Shown here in pieces: positions 50,660 through 59,802 of a stretch of DNA of 64,000 nt. Numbering within the stretch: position 1 is the first letter of the stretch; each line of letters starts with the position of its first letter. The notes under the pieces were generated by a model that did not search any database, had not been told where the DNA came from, and was given only the letters and a program-made list of their open reading frames with translations. The position numbers and the translations under genes were made by a program. Source of the stretch: DASCOT01 sp036012155. GTDB lineage: Bacteria; Acidobacteriota; UBA890; WLXD01. The stretch covers positions 18,830 to 82,829 of the forward strand of contig DASCOT010000113.1 of assembly GCA_036012155.1 (NCBI GenBank). Reading direction: 5' to 3'.

Positions 50660-51775
50660 TCAGCCCGTTAGGGCCTCCATCAGAGCGTCGTCTTCGACCG
50701 GCACCGACCAGTTGCCATGGCGCTCGCCCATGCGTCCGATGTCCTCGGCCAAGGCACAGCGCAGCATGCCACGCCTCGACTTCTTGTCGTGTCGAGCCCC
50801 GGCAAGTACGTCGGCAGGGCCACACCCTGTCGGTAGCGCCACCGGTAGGCCGGCACGCGAGCACAGGGAGCCGATGCGCTCGGCAAGTCCGGCTGTAGCG
50901 CCGACGAGCCGCTCGGCCAGCCTCGCTTCCACCACCATGCCAATGGCTACCGCCTCGCCGTGTCGCATCGAGTAGCCCTGCGACGATTCCACACCGTGGG
51001 CAACGGTATGACCAAAATTCAAGATCTGTCGTCGATTGCCCTCGCGCTCGTCCTCCTCCACAACCGCCGCCTTGAGGCGCACGCAACGATCAACAATGAG
51101 GGCCAGGGCATCGGGGACTTTCGCGAGGCAGGATTCGAGCAGCCCGTCCTCCAAATCGACGAAAAGCTGATCGTCAAGGATGACGCCGTACTTGATTACC
51201 TCGCCCAGCCCGGCCCGCAGCTCCTCGTCGGGCAGCGTCTGCAACAAGTCCACGTCGGCCAGCACCCGACGCGGCTGCCAGAACGCCCCGATAACGTTCT
51301 TGCCGGCCTTTGTATCGACACCGGTCTTGCCACCGACGGAGCTATCGACCATGGCCAGCAACGTGGTTGGCACCTGCACATACGAAACGCCTCGGTATAG
51401 CGTGGCGGCGACGTAGCCAGCAATATCACCGACCACGCCTCCCCCGAACGCCAGCACCGCAGATTCCCGATCCGCCCCGGCCTCGATCGCCTCGTCCTGC
51501 AGCGCCGCGACCACCTCGCGGGTCTTGGAGCCCTCGCCGCTCGGAACTGTAAGTTCCAGAAAACGCGTTTCGGTCGCTTCGAGAGCGCTGCGCAGTCGAT
51601 GTCCGTGCAACCCTGCCACCACCTCGTCGGCAATCACCACCAATAGGGCCTCGCCACCGACCGCCTCCTGTAGATGCTCGCCCGCCGACCCGATCAACGC
51701 ACTACCCACGACAACGTCGTAGGCGCGCTCGGCCTCGCCCGGCAGCGTTACGATGATGCGGCGCTGTTCGCTCAT
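50660..51775 (-). CDS. aroB: 3-dehydroquinate synthase
   Basis: Second step of the shikimate pathway. 371 residues with LAFGGGVVGDIAGYVAATLY, VPTTLLAMVDSSVGGKTGVD, and the metal ligands in the GEVIKYGVI and NFGHTVAHGVE segments. I chose ATG 51775, which overlaps the racemase stop by 4 bases; the open frame to 51895 lies inside the racemase gene. It is the last gene of the gcv operon, well away from aroK/aroA at 60 kb. Confidence 0.95.
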   Translation of the reverse strand: MSEQRRIIVTLPGEAERAYDVVVGSALIGSAGEHLQEAVGGEALLVVIADEVVAGLHGHRLRSALEATETRFLELTVPSGEGSKTREVVAALQDEAIEAGADRESAVLAFGGGVVGDIAGYVAATLYRGVSYVQVPTTLLAMVDSSVGGKTGVDTKAGKNVIGAFWQPRRVLADVDLLQTLPDEELRAGLGEVIKYGVILDDQLFVDLEDGLLESCLAKVPDALALIVDRCVRLKAAVVEEDEREGNRRQILNFGHTVAHGVESSQGYSMRHGEAVAIGMVVEARLAERLVGATAGLAERIGSLCSRAGLPVALPTGCGPADVLAGARHDKKSRRGMLRCALAEDIGRMGERHGNWSVPVEDDALMEALTG

Positions 51776-52488
51776 GGCTGACCGAGCGACGCTGCACGGG
51801 AGCGCGACAGCGACTCCATCAACAGCACCGCAGTGGCGTCGAGTATCGGCACCGACGCCGCATCGACATCGACAACGATAGGCAACTCGGTGCACCCCAG
51901 GATCACGAGCTCCGCGCCCCCCGCGACGAGCTCGTCTATCGCGGGCTCAAGCAGCTCCCGCCCGCCAGATTCACCTCCCTTCACGGCGCGAATCGCCGTC
52001 ATCACCGTGTTCTGAGTCTGCGGCCGCGGCCGCAGTGCGCGGAGGCCGCGCGCCTCGAGGGCTCGGTCGTACAGGCCGAGGTTGATCGTCCCGCTGGCGG
52101 CCAAGAGGCCGGCGATGCCGCCCGACGGCAACACCGACGCGGCCCGGGCAGCGGTCAAATCGATCATATCTAGCACCTCGATCGCCACCGCATCCCGGAT
52201 TGCCGCGAGGTAGGCGTGCGCGGAGTTGCAAGGGATCGCGATGAAGTCCGCCCCGCCGCGCTCGAGCACGCGGCTCGCTGCTTGGAGAGCCGAGGTAGGA
52301 TCGGAACCGTCGGCAGTGAGATGCGCGGTGCGATCGGGTACCTGGGTCGCATTGTAGAGCAGGCACGGAGGGTGCGACTGATCGCGCGCGGCTGCGACTC
52401 GATCCACCAGCTGCTGAAAGAAGTACGCGGTGGCCGCCGGCCCCATGCCCCCGAGAACACCGATGGTACGCAAGGCTGCATCGCTCAC
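51772..52488 (-). CDS. Aspartate/glutamate racemase family protein
   Basis: 238 residues. It starts with TIGVLGGMGPAATAYFFQQL, has the first catalytic cysteine in IAIPCNSAHAYL and the second in LGCTELPIVV, the usual two-cysteine, cofactor-independent pair. YgeA-like aspartate or broad-specificity racemases fit this length; D-amino acids would feed the cell wall or signalling. It follows gcvPB by 4 bases and overlaps aroB (ATGA), an unusual placement. Confidence 0.9.
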   Translation of the reverse strand: MSDAALRTIGVLGGMGPAATAYFFQQLVDRVAAARDQSHPPCLLYNATQVPDRTAHLTADGSDPTSALQAASRVLERGGADFIAIPCNSAHAYLAAIRDAVAIEVLDMIDLTAARAASVLPSGGIAGLLAASGTINLGLYDRALEARGLRALRPRPQTQNTVMTAIRAVKGGESGGRELLEPAIDELVAGGAELVILGCTELPIVVDVDAASVPILDATAVLLMESLSRSRAASLGQP

Positions 52489-52492
52489 GGAA

Positions 52493-54019
52493 TCAGGCCG
52501 GCTTGGGGGCGCTGGCGCCGTCGGGTCGCGGTTCCCAACGCAAGACCGGGTGCCGAGCGGCCCGCGTCTCGTCGAGGCGTCGATGATAGGTCGTGTGCGG
52601 GGCGCCCTTTACCAACTCGGCATCGGAGCGCGCCTCTTGGGCAATCGACAGTAGGGCCTCCACGAACCCGTCGATCTCCTGCAACGACACCGTCTCGGTC
52701 GGCTCGATCATCAGCGCTCCCGGTACCACCAGCGGGAAGTAGACGGTCGGCGGGTGGAAGCCGTAGTCCATCAGCCGTTTGCAGATATCCATTGCCGAGA
52801 CGCCGTACTCCTTTTGACAGAGGTCAGACAGGACCACTTCGTGCATGCAGTGCCGATCGTGCCTGAGCTCGTACTCGCCCTTCAGTCGCTCCTTTACATA
52901 GTTGGCCGACAGCACGGCATCCTCGGCGATCTGCCGCAGACCCTCCGCTCCGTGGGCGCGAATATACGCGTAACCGCGAACCATCATGGCGAAGTTGCCG
53001 TAGAAGCCGTGGATCTTCCCAATGCTGTCGGGACGGTCGTCGTCGAAACCGTAGCTGCCGTCCTCGTTTTGCACTAGCGCGGGACGCGGCCGGAAGGGCT
53101 CGAGACGGTTCGAAAGGGCCACCGGTCCGCACCCCGGTCCACCGCCTCCGTGCGGCGTTGTAAACGTCTTGTGCATGTTGATATGGAAGACGTCGGCACC
53201 GAAATCGCCTGGCCGCGTCTTGCCGAGAATGGCGTTCAAGTTGGCACCATCGCAGTAAATGAGCGCCCCGGCATCGTGGATGATCCTGGCAATCTCGTCG
53301 ATGTGATCCTCGAACAGGCCCAGCGTGTTCGGGTTGGTCAACATCAGCGCTGCGGTGTGTTCACCAGCTGCCAGTCGTAGGGCATCGAGGTCGATGGTGC
53401 CGCGCTCGTTGCTGGGAATCTCGACGGGCTTGAAGCCGCACAGGCTCGCCGTGGCCGGGTTCGTACCGTGGGCCGAATCGGGAATCAACACCTCCTGGCG
53501 CGACTCGCCCCGCTTGCGATGGTAGGCGGCGATCATCATGATCCCGGTAAGCTCGCCTTGCGCGCCGGCGGCTGGTTGCAGTGAGATGTGCGGTAATCCG
53601 GTGATCTCCGCGAGAATCCGCTCCAGGCGCCACATGAGCTCTAGCGCGCCCTGCGAAGCCGCCTCAGGCATATATGGATGCGCCGCGGCAAAGCCTCGCA
53701 ATCGCGCCACCCGCTCGTGCAATCTGGGGTTGTACTTCATAGTGCACGACCCCAACGGGTGCAGACCGCCATCGATGCCGTAGTTGTGTTGAGAAATACG
53801 AGTGAAGTGGCGGACGACATCCACTTCGGAGACCTCAGGAAAACCACCTACCTCGTCTCGCACGAGATCCGGCCCCCAGGCGTCCATCGCATCGATCTCC
53901 GGGACATCGAGCGCCGGCAACGAGTAGCCGACGCGACCTTCGCCACCACGCTCGAAGATCGGCGGCTCTTGCTTCAGTTGTCCCTGGCGGCTTGAGTAGG
54001 CCTCTGCGGCGTCGCTCAT
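52493..54019 (-). CDS. gcvPB: Glycine decarboxylase P-protein subunit 2
   Basis: 508 residues, the C-terminal half of a split P-protein. The PLP lysine is in HINMHKTFTTPHGGGGPG, and IPDSAHGTNPATASLCGFK is also diagnostic. With GcvPA it decarboxylates glycine and passes the aminomethyl group to lipoyl-GcvH. It overlaps the gcvPA stop by 4 bases (ATGA), ensuring equal translation of the two subunits. Confidence 0.96.
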   Translation of the reverse strand: MSDAAEAYSSRQGQLKQEPPIFERGGEGRVGYSLPALDVPEIDAMDAWGPDLVRDEVGGFPEVSEVDVVRHFTRISQHNYGIDGGLHPLGSCTMKYNPRLHERVARLRGFAAAHPYMPEAASQGALELMWRLERILAEITGLPHISLQPAAGAQGELTGIMMIAAYHRKRGESRQEVLIPDSAHGTNPATASLCGFKPVEIPSNERGTIDLDALRLAAGEHTAALMLTNPNTLGLFEDHIDEIARIIHDAGALIYCDGANLNAILGKTRPGDFGADVFHINMHKTFTTPHGGGGPGCGPVALSNRLEPFRPRPALVQNEDGSYGFDDDRPDSIGKIHGFYGNFAMMVRGYAYIRAHGAEGLRQIAEDAVLSANYVKERLKGEYELRHDRHCMHEVVLSDLCQKEYGVSAMDICKRLMDYGFHPPTVYFPLVVPGALMIEPTETVSLQEIDGFVEALLSIAQEARSDAELVKGAPHTTYHRRLDETRAARHPVLRWEPRPDGASAPKPA

Positions 54020-55410
54020 GTCGTCGCCTCCGCGAGGACATCTACCATGCGGTCAATCGCCTGCTTGCCATGTACCTCGGTCACGCAGACCAGCAGCTGA
54101 TCGGCGCGCGCCGCATCGAAGCGCCCGAGGGCCACACCCGGAATGACGTCACGCGCCAAACACCGATCCACTGCCGCCGCGGCATCGGCACCCAACCGCA
54201 CGGCGAATTCGTTGAAATGCGGTCCGTCGTACACCGGTGGCATGCCCCGTGCCGTCAGCGCGTTGCGCGCGTATGTTGCCTTCGCCAGATTGCTGCGGGC
54301 GAGCTCGGCGATTCCACTGCGACCCAGGCTGCACATGTGGATGCACGCAGCCAGGGCACACAGGGCCTCGTTGGTACAGATATTGGATGTCGCGCCGGCG
54401 CGCCGGATGTGTTGCTCTCGCGTCGACAGCGTTAGGACATAGCCCTCCTTCCCTTCCTCGTCAATCGTACGTCCCGCGAGACGGCCGGGCAGATTGCGCT
54501 TGTCGCCGTCGCGGCAGGCCATGAAGCCCACCAGAGGCCCACCGAAATTCATGTCGTTGCCGAAGCTCTGCAACTCGCCAACAACGATGTCGGCGCCCGC
54601 CTGCGCCGGCGGTATCGCTAACCCGAAAGCAACGGGCTCCGTGGTGTTGACCACGAACTTGGCGCCAACGGCCGACGCCCGCGCGCCGGCCACCTGCAGG
54701 TCTTCGACAACGCCGAAGAAGTTCGGCTGTTGCACGACCAGCGCGATCACATCGTCGCCGATCTGATCGAATGTCGTCCGGCCGTGCTCGTCGAGCGGTA
54801 GCGCCTCGAAATGGATGTCGTCGATGTATCTGGCGTAGGTCCGCGCCACTGCTTCGTATGCCGGATGCAACCCCTCCGACAGCAGCACGCGTCCGCCGCG
54901 CCGCGCCAGCCGCCGCGCCATGAACACCGCCTCGGCGACGGCGCTGGCACCGTCGTAGACTGAGGCGTTGCAGACGTCCATGCCGGTCAGCATGCAGACG
55001 AGGCTCTGGAACTCGAAGATCGCCTGCAGCGTGCCCTGCCCCACTTCAGGCTGATAGGGCGTGTAGGCGGTGAGGAACTCCTGACGCTGGATGAGTGCGT
55101 CGACGTGGGTTGGCACGAAATGGGGATTGCAGCCGGCGCCGAGAAAGCTCAGGACACGGCGATCCGCGGCGTTGAGGGCGGCCAGTTCCTCCATATGATC
55201 GACGAGCTCGATCTCCGACATCGCAGCCTCGAGATCGAGCATCCCTTCGAACCGCGCCACTCCCGGGATCGCCGCGAACAGCTCCTCGACGCCGGCAACT
55301 CCGACCGCCGACAGCATTGCTTGCCGGTCAGAGCGTCCGAGCGATAGATAGCGCCCCCCACCACCCGTGTCGTTGGGCCCGATGAACATCTTCCGCGAAG
55401 CGTCACCCAC
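54016..55410 (-). CDS. gcvPA: Glycine decarboxylase P-protein subunit 1
   Basis: 464 residues, with SFLGAGCNPHFVPTHVDALI (a form of the family GxGxYxHxxP text), FLTAYTPYQPEVGQGTLQAI and EYQ-type core EFQSLVCMLTGMDVCNASVY. The start is the GTG at 55410, one base after the gcvH stop; the N-terminus (VGDASRKMFIGPNDTGGGG) is slightly longer than in many homologues. Split GcvPA/GcvPB is common outside enterobacteria. Confidence 0.95.
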   Translation of the reverse strand: MGDASRKMFIGPNDTGGGGRYLSLGRSDRQAMLSAVGVAGVEELFAAIPGVARFEGMLDLEAAMSEIELVDHMEELAALNAADRRVLSFLGAGCNPHFVPTHVDALIQRQEFLTAYTPYQPEVGQGTLQAIFEFQSLVCMLTGMDVCNASVYDGASAVAEAVFMARRLARRGGRVLLSEGLHPAYEAVARTYARYIDDIHFEALPLDEHGRTTFDQIGDDVIALVVQQPNFFGVVEDLQVAGARASAVGAKFVVNTTEPVAFGLAIPPAQAGADIVVGELQSFGNDMNFGGPLVGFMACRDGDKRNLPGRLAGRTIDEEGKEGYVLTLSTREQHIRRAGATSNICTNEALCALAACIHMCSLGRSGIAELARSNLAKATYARNALTARGMPPVYDGPHFNEFAVRLGADAAAAVDRCLARDVIPGVALGRFDAARADQLLVCVTEVHGKQAIDRMVDVLAEATT

Positions 55411-55411
55411 G

Positions 55412-55795
55412 CTACGCCTCGATATGCTGCCGGTAGTCGGCGTTGCTCATCAGCGAATCGACCGACGCCGGATCGTCGAGCTTGATTCGTATCATCCAAC
55501 CCGCACCGTGCGGATCGTCATTGACCGCCTCCGGAGCGTCGATCAGAGCCTCGTTGACCTCGATGATCTCGCCGGCGACCGGAGCGTGCAGGTCAGACAC
55601 CGCCTTGACCGATTCGATTGTGCCGAACACCGCCCCTTGGTCGTATCGCGTACCGACCTCCGGCAGCTCGACGAAGACCACATCGCCCAGCTCGTCTTGA
55701 GCGTGATCGGTGATCCCGGTCGTGCCGACAGCGCCGTCGACGGAAACCCACTCGTGCTCCGAGCTGAACCTATATGTATCCGGATAGTCGGCCAT
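55412..55795 (-). CDS. gcvH: Glycine cleavage system H protein
   Basis: 127 residues. The lipoyl-attachment lysine lies in GTIESVKAVSDLHAPVAGE, preceded by HEWVSVDGAVGTTGITDHAQ and ELGDVVFVELPEVG. It carries the aminomethyl group between P, T and L proteins. It lies 74 bases after gcvT and directly before gcvPA. No lpd (L protein) or lipoate ligase gene is in the window. Confidence 0.97.
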   Translation of the reverse strand: MADYPDTYRFSSEHEWVSVDGAVGTTGITDHAQDELGDVVFVELPEVGTRYDQGAVFGTIESVKAVSDLHAPVAGEIIEVNEALIDAPEAVNDDPHGAGWMIRIKLDDPASVDSLMSNADYRQHIEA

Positions 55796-55869
55796 GCCCT
55801 CTTTCTCTCAGCCGGGCCCCGGCCACGCCGGAGGCTCCGATCCGGCGCCGCGTCCGGCGACCCGGGTGA

Positions 55870-56967
55870 TTAGCGTTCTCTGCGGTAGAAGGGTGTCGTT
55901 ACTATCTTGGCCGGTGTGGCCCGACCGCGTATCTCGACCGCCACCTCGGTCCCCGGGGCAGCGTGCCGTACCGTGATGTAGGCTAGCCCGATCCCCCTCT
56001 TGAGCGTCGGACTGAAGGTGCCAGAGGTCACCACTCCAATCGATTCCCCGCCCTCATCGAGCACGCTGTAGCCGTGGCGCGGGATTCCACGACCCGTTAT
56101 CTCGAGCCCCACAACCCGCTCCGCGGGTCCCGAATCCTGCTGAGCGACCAACGCCTGCCGGCCGATGAACTCTCCCTTGTCCGGCTTCACGACCCACTCG
56201 ATGCCTGCTTCGATGGGGGTACGTCCGTCGTCCATATCACTGCCGTAGAGCAGCATACCGGCCTCCAGGCGCAGCGTATCGCGGGCGCCGAGCCCTGCCG
56301 GCTGGATGCCATCGGCGCTGCCGGCCTCCATCAGCGCGTCAGCGAGTACTTCCGCAAGTCGTGGCGCCAGGTAGACCTCGAACCCATCCTCGCCGGTGTA
56401 GCCGGTGCGCGAGATGATTGCTGGCGCCCCGCCATACTCCGCCACTACAAAGTGGTAATGCCGAATCGAGGCCAGATCCAGATCAACGACTCGAGACAGA
56501 ATGGTTTCGCTCCGCGGTCCCTGCAGTGCCAGTAGGGCCCACGTCGAGCTCTCGTCCGCGACCGCCACATCGCCGTCGAGATGCGCGCCTATCCACTCGT
56601 AGTCCTTGTCCGTCGTGCCGGCATTGACGACGAGGAAATAGTCGTCATCGGCTATCCGATACACCAACAGGTCGTCGACAATCCCGCCCGATTCACGTGT
56701 CATGGCGGTGTACTGCGCCTGGCCAACTTCCAAGCTGGCGGCGTCGTTGGTGATCAGCCGTTGCAGGTTTGTGAGTGCCTCGCTTCCACTCAGCCGAATC
56801 TCGCCCATATGGCTCACGTCGAACAGGCCGGCACGCTCCCGCACCGCCGTGTGCTCGTCGACGAGACCGCTGAACTGGACGGGCATGTGCCAGCCTGCGT
56901 AGTCGACCATTTTAGCGCCCCGCCGAACGTGCCAAGCATGTAGCGGTGTCGTTCGCGGCTCGGACAA
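55870..56967 (-). CDS. gcvT: Glycine cleavage system T protein (aminomethyltransferase)
   Basis: 365 residues. Family text includes TPLHAWHVRRGAKMVDYAGW, MPVQFSGLVDEHTAVRERAG, LFDVSHMGEIRLSG and RTGYTGEDGFEVYLAP. It moves the methylene group to tetrahydrofolate. The start is TTG 56967, with GGGGAC six bases upstream. It is the first gene of the gcvT-gcvH-gcvPA-gcvPB-racemase-aroB unit. I looked for a glycine riboswitch in the 149-base leader (56968-57116) and found none; nothing else stands out there. Confidence 0.95.
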   Translation of the reverse strand: MSEPRTTPLHAWHVRRGAKMVDYAGWHMPVQFSGLVDEHTAVRERAGLFDVSHMGEIRLSGSEALTNLQRLITNDAASLEVGQAQYTAMTRESGGIVDDLLVYRIADDDYFLVVNAGTTDKDYEWIGAHLDGDVAVADESSTWALLALQGPRSETILSRVVDLDLASIRHYHFVVAEYGGAPAIISRTGYTGEDGFEVYLAPRLAEVLADALMEAGSADGIQPAGLGARDTLRLEAGMLLYGSDMDDGRTPIEAGIEWVVKPDKGEFIGRQALVAQQDSGPAERVVGLEITGRGIPRHGYSVLDEGGESIGVVTSGTFSPTLKRGIGLAYITVRHAAPGTEVAVEIRGRATPAKIVTTPFYRRER

Positions 56968-57116
56968 TCAACGTCCCCAGCATCGATAGAGAGGGCTCTT
57001 GAGCGCTAAGAGTCGTTAGCGCGACATCTGAAGCTACCACAGCAGGCAGGCTCGTGGCTGCCGTCCGTGGCTTACGTCAGCCGCCACCGGAGACCATCCT
57101 GGACCAGCCGCAGCCT

Positions 57117-57713
57117 CTACCAGCGGCGACGCCAGATACCGTCGGAGTGACGGCGCCGCCAGAGCGAGAATCGGGCGGTGGCACCATAGATCCGTACGGC
57201 GACGGCGTCTCCGAACTGGTTCTGCAGATAGAGGCTGCCCGACGTCGCGGTACCATCAGCCGACAGCGACAACAGATCGCCGCGGCCGAAGGCAACGCCG
57301 TCACTTGGCGGCATTCCGCCAGCCGGCGTCCGTACTCCGTCCGGCAACCCGGCGAGCACCCCGGGGTAGTTGCTTCGTAGGTTGCGCGATGGACCGAGAG
57401 CGACATCGCGCCCGGCGCGCATATCAGCTCGCCTCAACCCGTCTCCATCCCCATCGGCAATCGGTGTCCAGGCAATCGAGCCCGCTACCGAGTCGATGGC
57501 GATGCCGCGCGACGCTCCGGCAGAGGCGGCGGCTGCACGTAGGCCCACCGCGTAGAGAACCAGCTCTTCGGCCGCGGCCTCCAATCGCCGCGCCTGGCGC
57601 CAGCGCACAAACGCTGGCGCCACCGTCTGCACGACGATGCCGAGCACGGCGAGCACGACCACCATCTCGATGATCGAGCTACCCGTGTCGGGACAGGCGC
57701 GGTTCGGGCTCAC
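57117..57713 (-). CDS. Type IV pilin-like pseudopilin (GspH/FimT-like)
   Basis: 198 residues with a class III prepilin signal: short basic leader, cleavage glycine, then SSIIEMVVVLAVLGIVVQ with glutamate at +5, and a membrane helix continuing into a coiled helix (VRWRQARRLEAAAEELVLYA). The rest resembles GspH/FimT minor pseudopilins in size and in its glycine-rich beta region. It would be processed by a PilD-type peptidase and join a pseudopilus or type IV pilus. The GTG start overlaps the comEA-like stop (GTGA). Confidence 0.8.
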   Translation of the reverse strand: MSPNRACPDTGSSIIEMVVVLAVLGIVVQTVAPAFVRWRQARRLEAAAEELVLYAVGLRAAAASAGASRGIAIDSVAGSIAWTPIADGDGDGLRRADMRAGRDVALGPSRNLRSNYPGVLAGLPDGVRTPAGGMPPSDGVAFGRGDLLSLSADGTATSGSLYLQNQFGDAVAVRIYGATARFSLWRRRHSDGIWRRRW

Positions 57714-58078
57714 GCCCCGGAGTCAGCCTGTGTAACGACGGTCACATAGGGACGTAGCTTCTCCAATGTCGTGACACCGATTCCGCGGATGTTCAGCAGG
57801 TCCTCGAGCCGCTCGAACGGGCCGTGCTGCTCTCGCCAATCGAGAATGCGCCGCGCTGTCGCGAGTCCGATACCGGGTACCGTTTGCAGCTGTTCCTCAT
57901 TGGCTCGGTTTACATCCACCGGCCTCAAAGGAGCCTCCTGCTGCCAGGCAGCGTCTCCTGCGGTGGCATGTTGTCGAGCCATCGACAGGCTGGATACCGC
58001 CGGTTGCTCGACCACGACGGGCGCTGACGCCGGCGCGGCGAACATCAACGCTGCGGTGCTTACCAATCCGAAGATCAT
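57710..58078 (-). CDS. ComEA-like helix-hairpin-helix DNA-binding protein
   Basis: 122 residues from the ATG at 58078, which follows a G-rich ribosome site; an in-frame start at 58153 is less likely. A membrane anchor or signal (IFGLVSTAALMFAAPASAPV) is followed by a linker and a C-terminal double HhH: VNRANEEQLQTVPGIGLATA and NIRGIGVTTLEKLRPYV. ComEA proteins bind incoming DNA in the periplasm during transformation. It overlaps the pseudopilin gene, which strengthens a DNA-uptake or pilus-linked role. Confidence 0.82.
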   Translation of the reverse strand: MIFGLVSTAALMFAAPASAPVVVEQPAVSSLSMARQHATAGDAAWQQEAPLRPVDVNRANEEQLQTVPGIGLATARRILDWREQHGPFERLEDLLNIRGIGVTTLEKLRPYVTVVTQADSGA

Positions 58079-58343
58079 GGTTCCCCCCCGAGTTGCTGTT
58101 TGGCCTCCGTGGGTACCGCTACTTCGCGATACCCGCCACCAGGAGACGGCCAACAGCTATCGGATTCCTGGTCTTGGCAGCACTGGTGGGATCGGTGCCC
58201 TACCGCCGGAAAGAGCGGCCAGAGCCCATGAAAGAAGGCGAATTCGACGCCATACGCCGTGTTTGCGCGCCTACTGGGCGCGTGCTAGCTTGCCGTTCTT
58301 CCGCCTCCGGGTCTCACTTTTTGCCGCCGGTACTCACCAAAGT

Positions 58344-59801
58344 ATGGCCAAAGATCGAGCATCTGACGATTCGTTCGTAACCGAGATCACGCCCAAGTCG
58401 GAAGACTTCTCGCGCTGGTATACGGATGTGGTCCGCCGTGCGGAGCTCGCCGACTACTCTCCGGTCAAGGGATGCATGGTCATCCGACCATACGGCTATG
58501 CCCTATGGGAGAACGCGCGCGACCTGCTCGACGCCCGTATCAAGGCAACCGGGCATCAAAATGCCTATTTTCCGCTGCTGATCCCCGAGAGCTTCCTGCA
58601 GAAGGAGGCCGAGCACGTGGAGGGGTTCGCGCCAGAGGTTGCCTGGGTGACGCACGGGGGCGACGACGAGCTCGAAGAACGTCTTGCGATTCGGCCCACC
58701 TCCGAAGCAATCATTTGCAGCATGTACAGCAAATGGGTGCAGTCGTGGCGCGACCTGCCGGTGCTGATCAATCAATGGGCAAACATCCTGCGCTGGGAGA
58801 AGGTCACTCGATTCTTCCTCCGCACTACGGAGTTTCTCTGGCAGGAAGGGCACACTGCGCACGCCACGGCAGAAGAAGCGCAGGAGGAGACGTTGAAGAT
58901 GCTCGGCGTCTATCGCGACTTCCTCGCCGAAGACCTGGCAATCCCGACGGTCCCGGGCATCAAGACCGATCGCGAGAAGTTCGCTGGCGCCGACCGCACC
59001 TACACCGTCGAGGCGCTGATGTCGGACGGGCGAGCGCTGCAGGCTGGGACCTCGCACAATCTGGGACAGAATTTCGCCAAGGCTTTCGACATCCGATTCG
59101 AGGACCAGAACCAGGAGTTGCAGTACGCCTGGAGCACCTCGTGGGGCATGACCACTCGGACGATCGGCGCGCTGATCATGACGCACGGCGATGACTCCGG
59201 ACTGCAGCTGCCGCCTCGGGTGGCGCCCTACCATGTGGTGATCGTTCCCATCCGGGCGGGCAACTACGAAGAGGAGGTAGTACCGGCGGCCAAGGCCCTG
59301 CGCGACCTGCTCGTTACCGCCGGCTTGCGCGTCTATCTCGACGACCGTGACGAGCACACCCCCGGCTGGAAGTACAACGAGTGGGAGATGCGCGGCGTTC
59401 CTCTACGCGCCGAGATCGGGCCGCGCGATGTCGCCAAGGGACAGACTGTGTTGGTTCGCCGAGACACGCGTGAGAAGAGCTTCGTCCCGGTGGACCATGC
59501 TCCGTCGACTGCCGCGAGCCTGCTGGACGAGATCCAAACTTCCATGCTGGAGTCGGCACGCGCGTTCACTGCCGACAGTACCCACGAGGTCGACAACTAC
59601 GACACCTTCCGCGAGATCATGTCGGGACAGCGCGGCTTCTTGAAGGTGAACTGGTGCGGTGACTCTGAGCTCGAGGCCCGCATCAAGGACGAAACTTCGG
59701 CGACCATCCGCTGCCTGCTTCTCGACGAAGATCCCACTGGACCGTGCTTCTATAGCGGCGAGCCCGCCAAGCACGTCGCGTTGTTCGCCAAGGCCTACTG
59801 A
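58344..59801 (+). CDS. proS: Prolyl-tRNA synthetase (short, archaeal/eukaryotic-type)
   Basis: 485 residues. Class II motifs include FRTTEF-type motif 2 (RFFLRTTEFLWQEGHTAHAT), PTSEAIICSMYSKW and AWSTSWGMTTRTIGALIM; an anticodon-binding domain and a zinc-domain-like C-terminus follow. It lacks the large insertion domain of the common bacterial form (about 570 residues). I chose ATG 58344; the frame is open back to 57771 but has no family similarity there. No clear ribosome site precedes it. TTGCGC (58263) and TAGCTT (58286), 17 bases apart, are a weak promoter candidate. It converges on aroK with one base between stops. Confidence 0.94.
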   Translation: MAKDRASDDSFVTEITPKSEDFSRWYTDVVRRAELADYSPVKGCMVIRPYGYALWENARDLLDARIKATGHQNAYFPLLIPESFLQKEAEHVEGFAPEVAWVTHGGDDELEERLAIRPTSEAIICSMYSKWVQSWRDLPVLINQWANILRWEKVTRFFLRTTEFLWQEGHTAHATAEEAQEETLKMLGVYRDFLAEDLAIPTVPGIKTDREKFAGADRTYTVEALMSDGRALQAGTSHNLGQNFAKAFDIRFEDQNQELQYAWSTSWGMTTRTIGALIMTHGDDSGLQLPPRVAPYHVVIVPIRAGNYEEEVVPAAKALRDLLVTAGLRVYLDDRDEHTPGWKYNEWEMRGVPLRAEIGPRDVAKGQTVLVRRDTREKSFVPVDHAPSTAASLLDEIQTSMLESARAFTADSTHEVDNYDTFREIMSGQRGFLKVNWCGDSELEARIKDETSATIRCLLLDEDPTGPCFYSGEPAKHVALFAKAY

Positions 59802-59802
59802 G

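Noticed and set aside
56968..57116. Glycine riboswitch upstream of gcvT
   Set aside because: No recognisable paired aptamer cores; only generic GC-rich sequence.
57771..58343. N-terminal extension of proS
   Set aside because: The stretch overlaps comEA on the other strand and shows no synthetase similarity; the family start is at 58344.
58093..58380. Possible 95-residue plus-strand protein before proS
   Set aside because: It has one hydrophobic stretch but a weak start, mixed codon bias and overlap with the proS start; not convincing.
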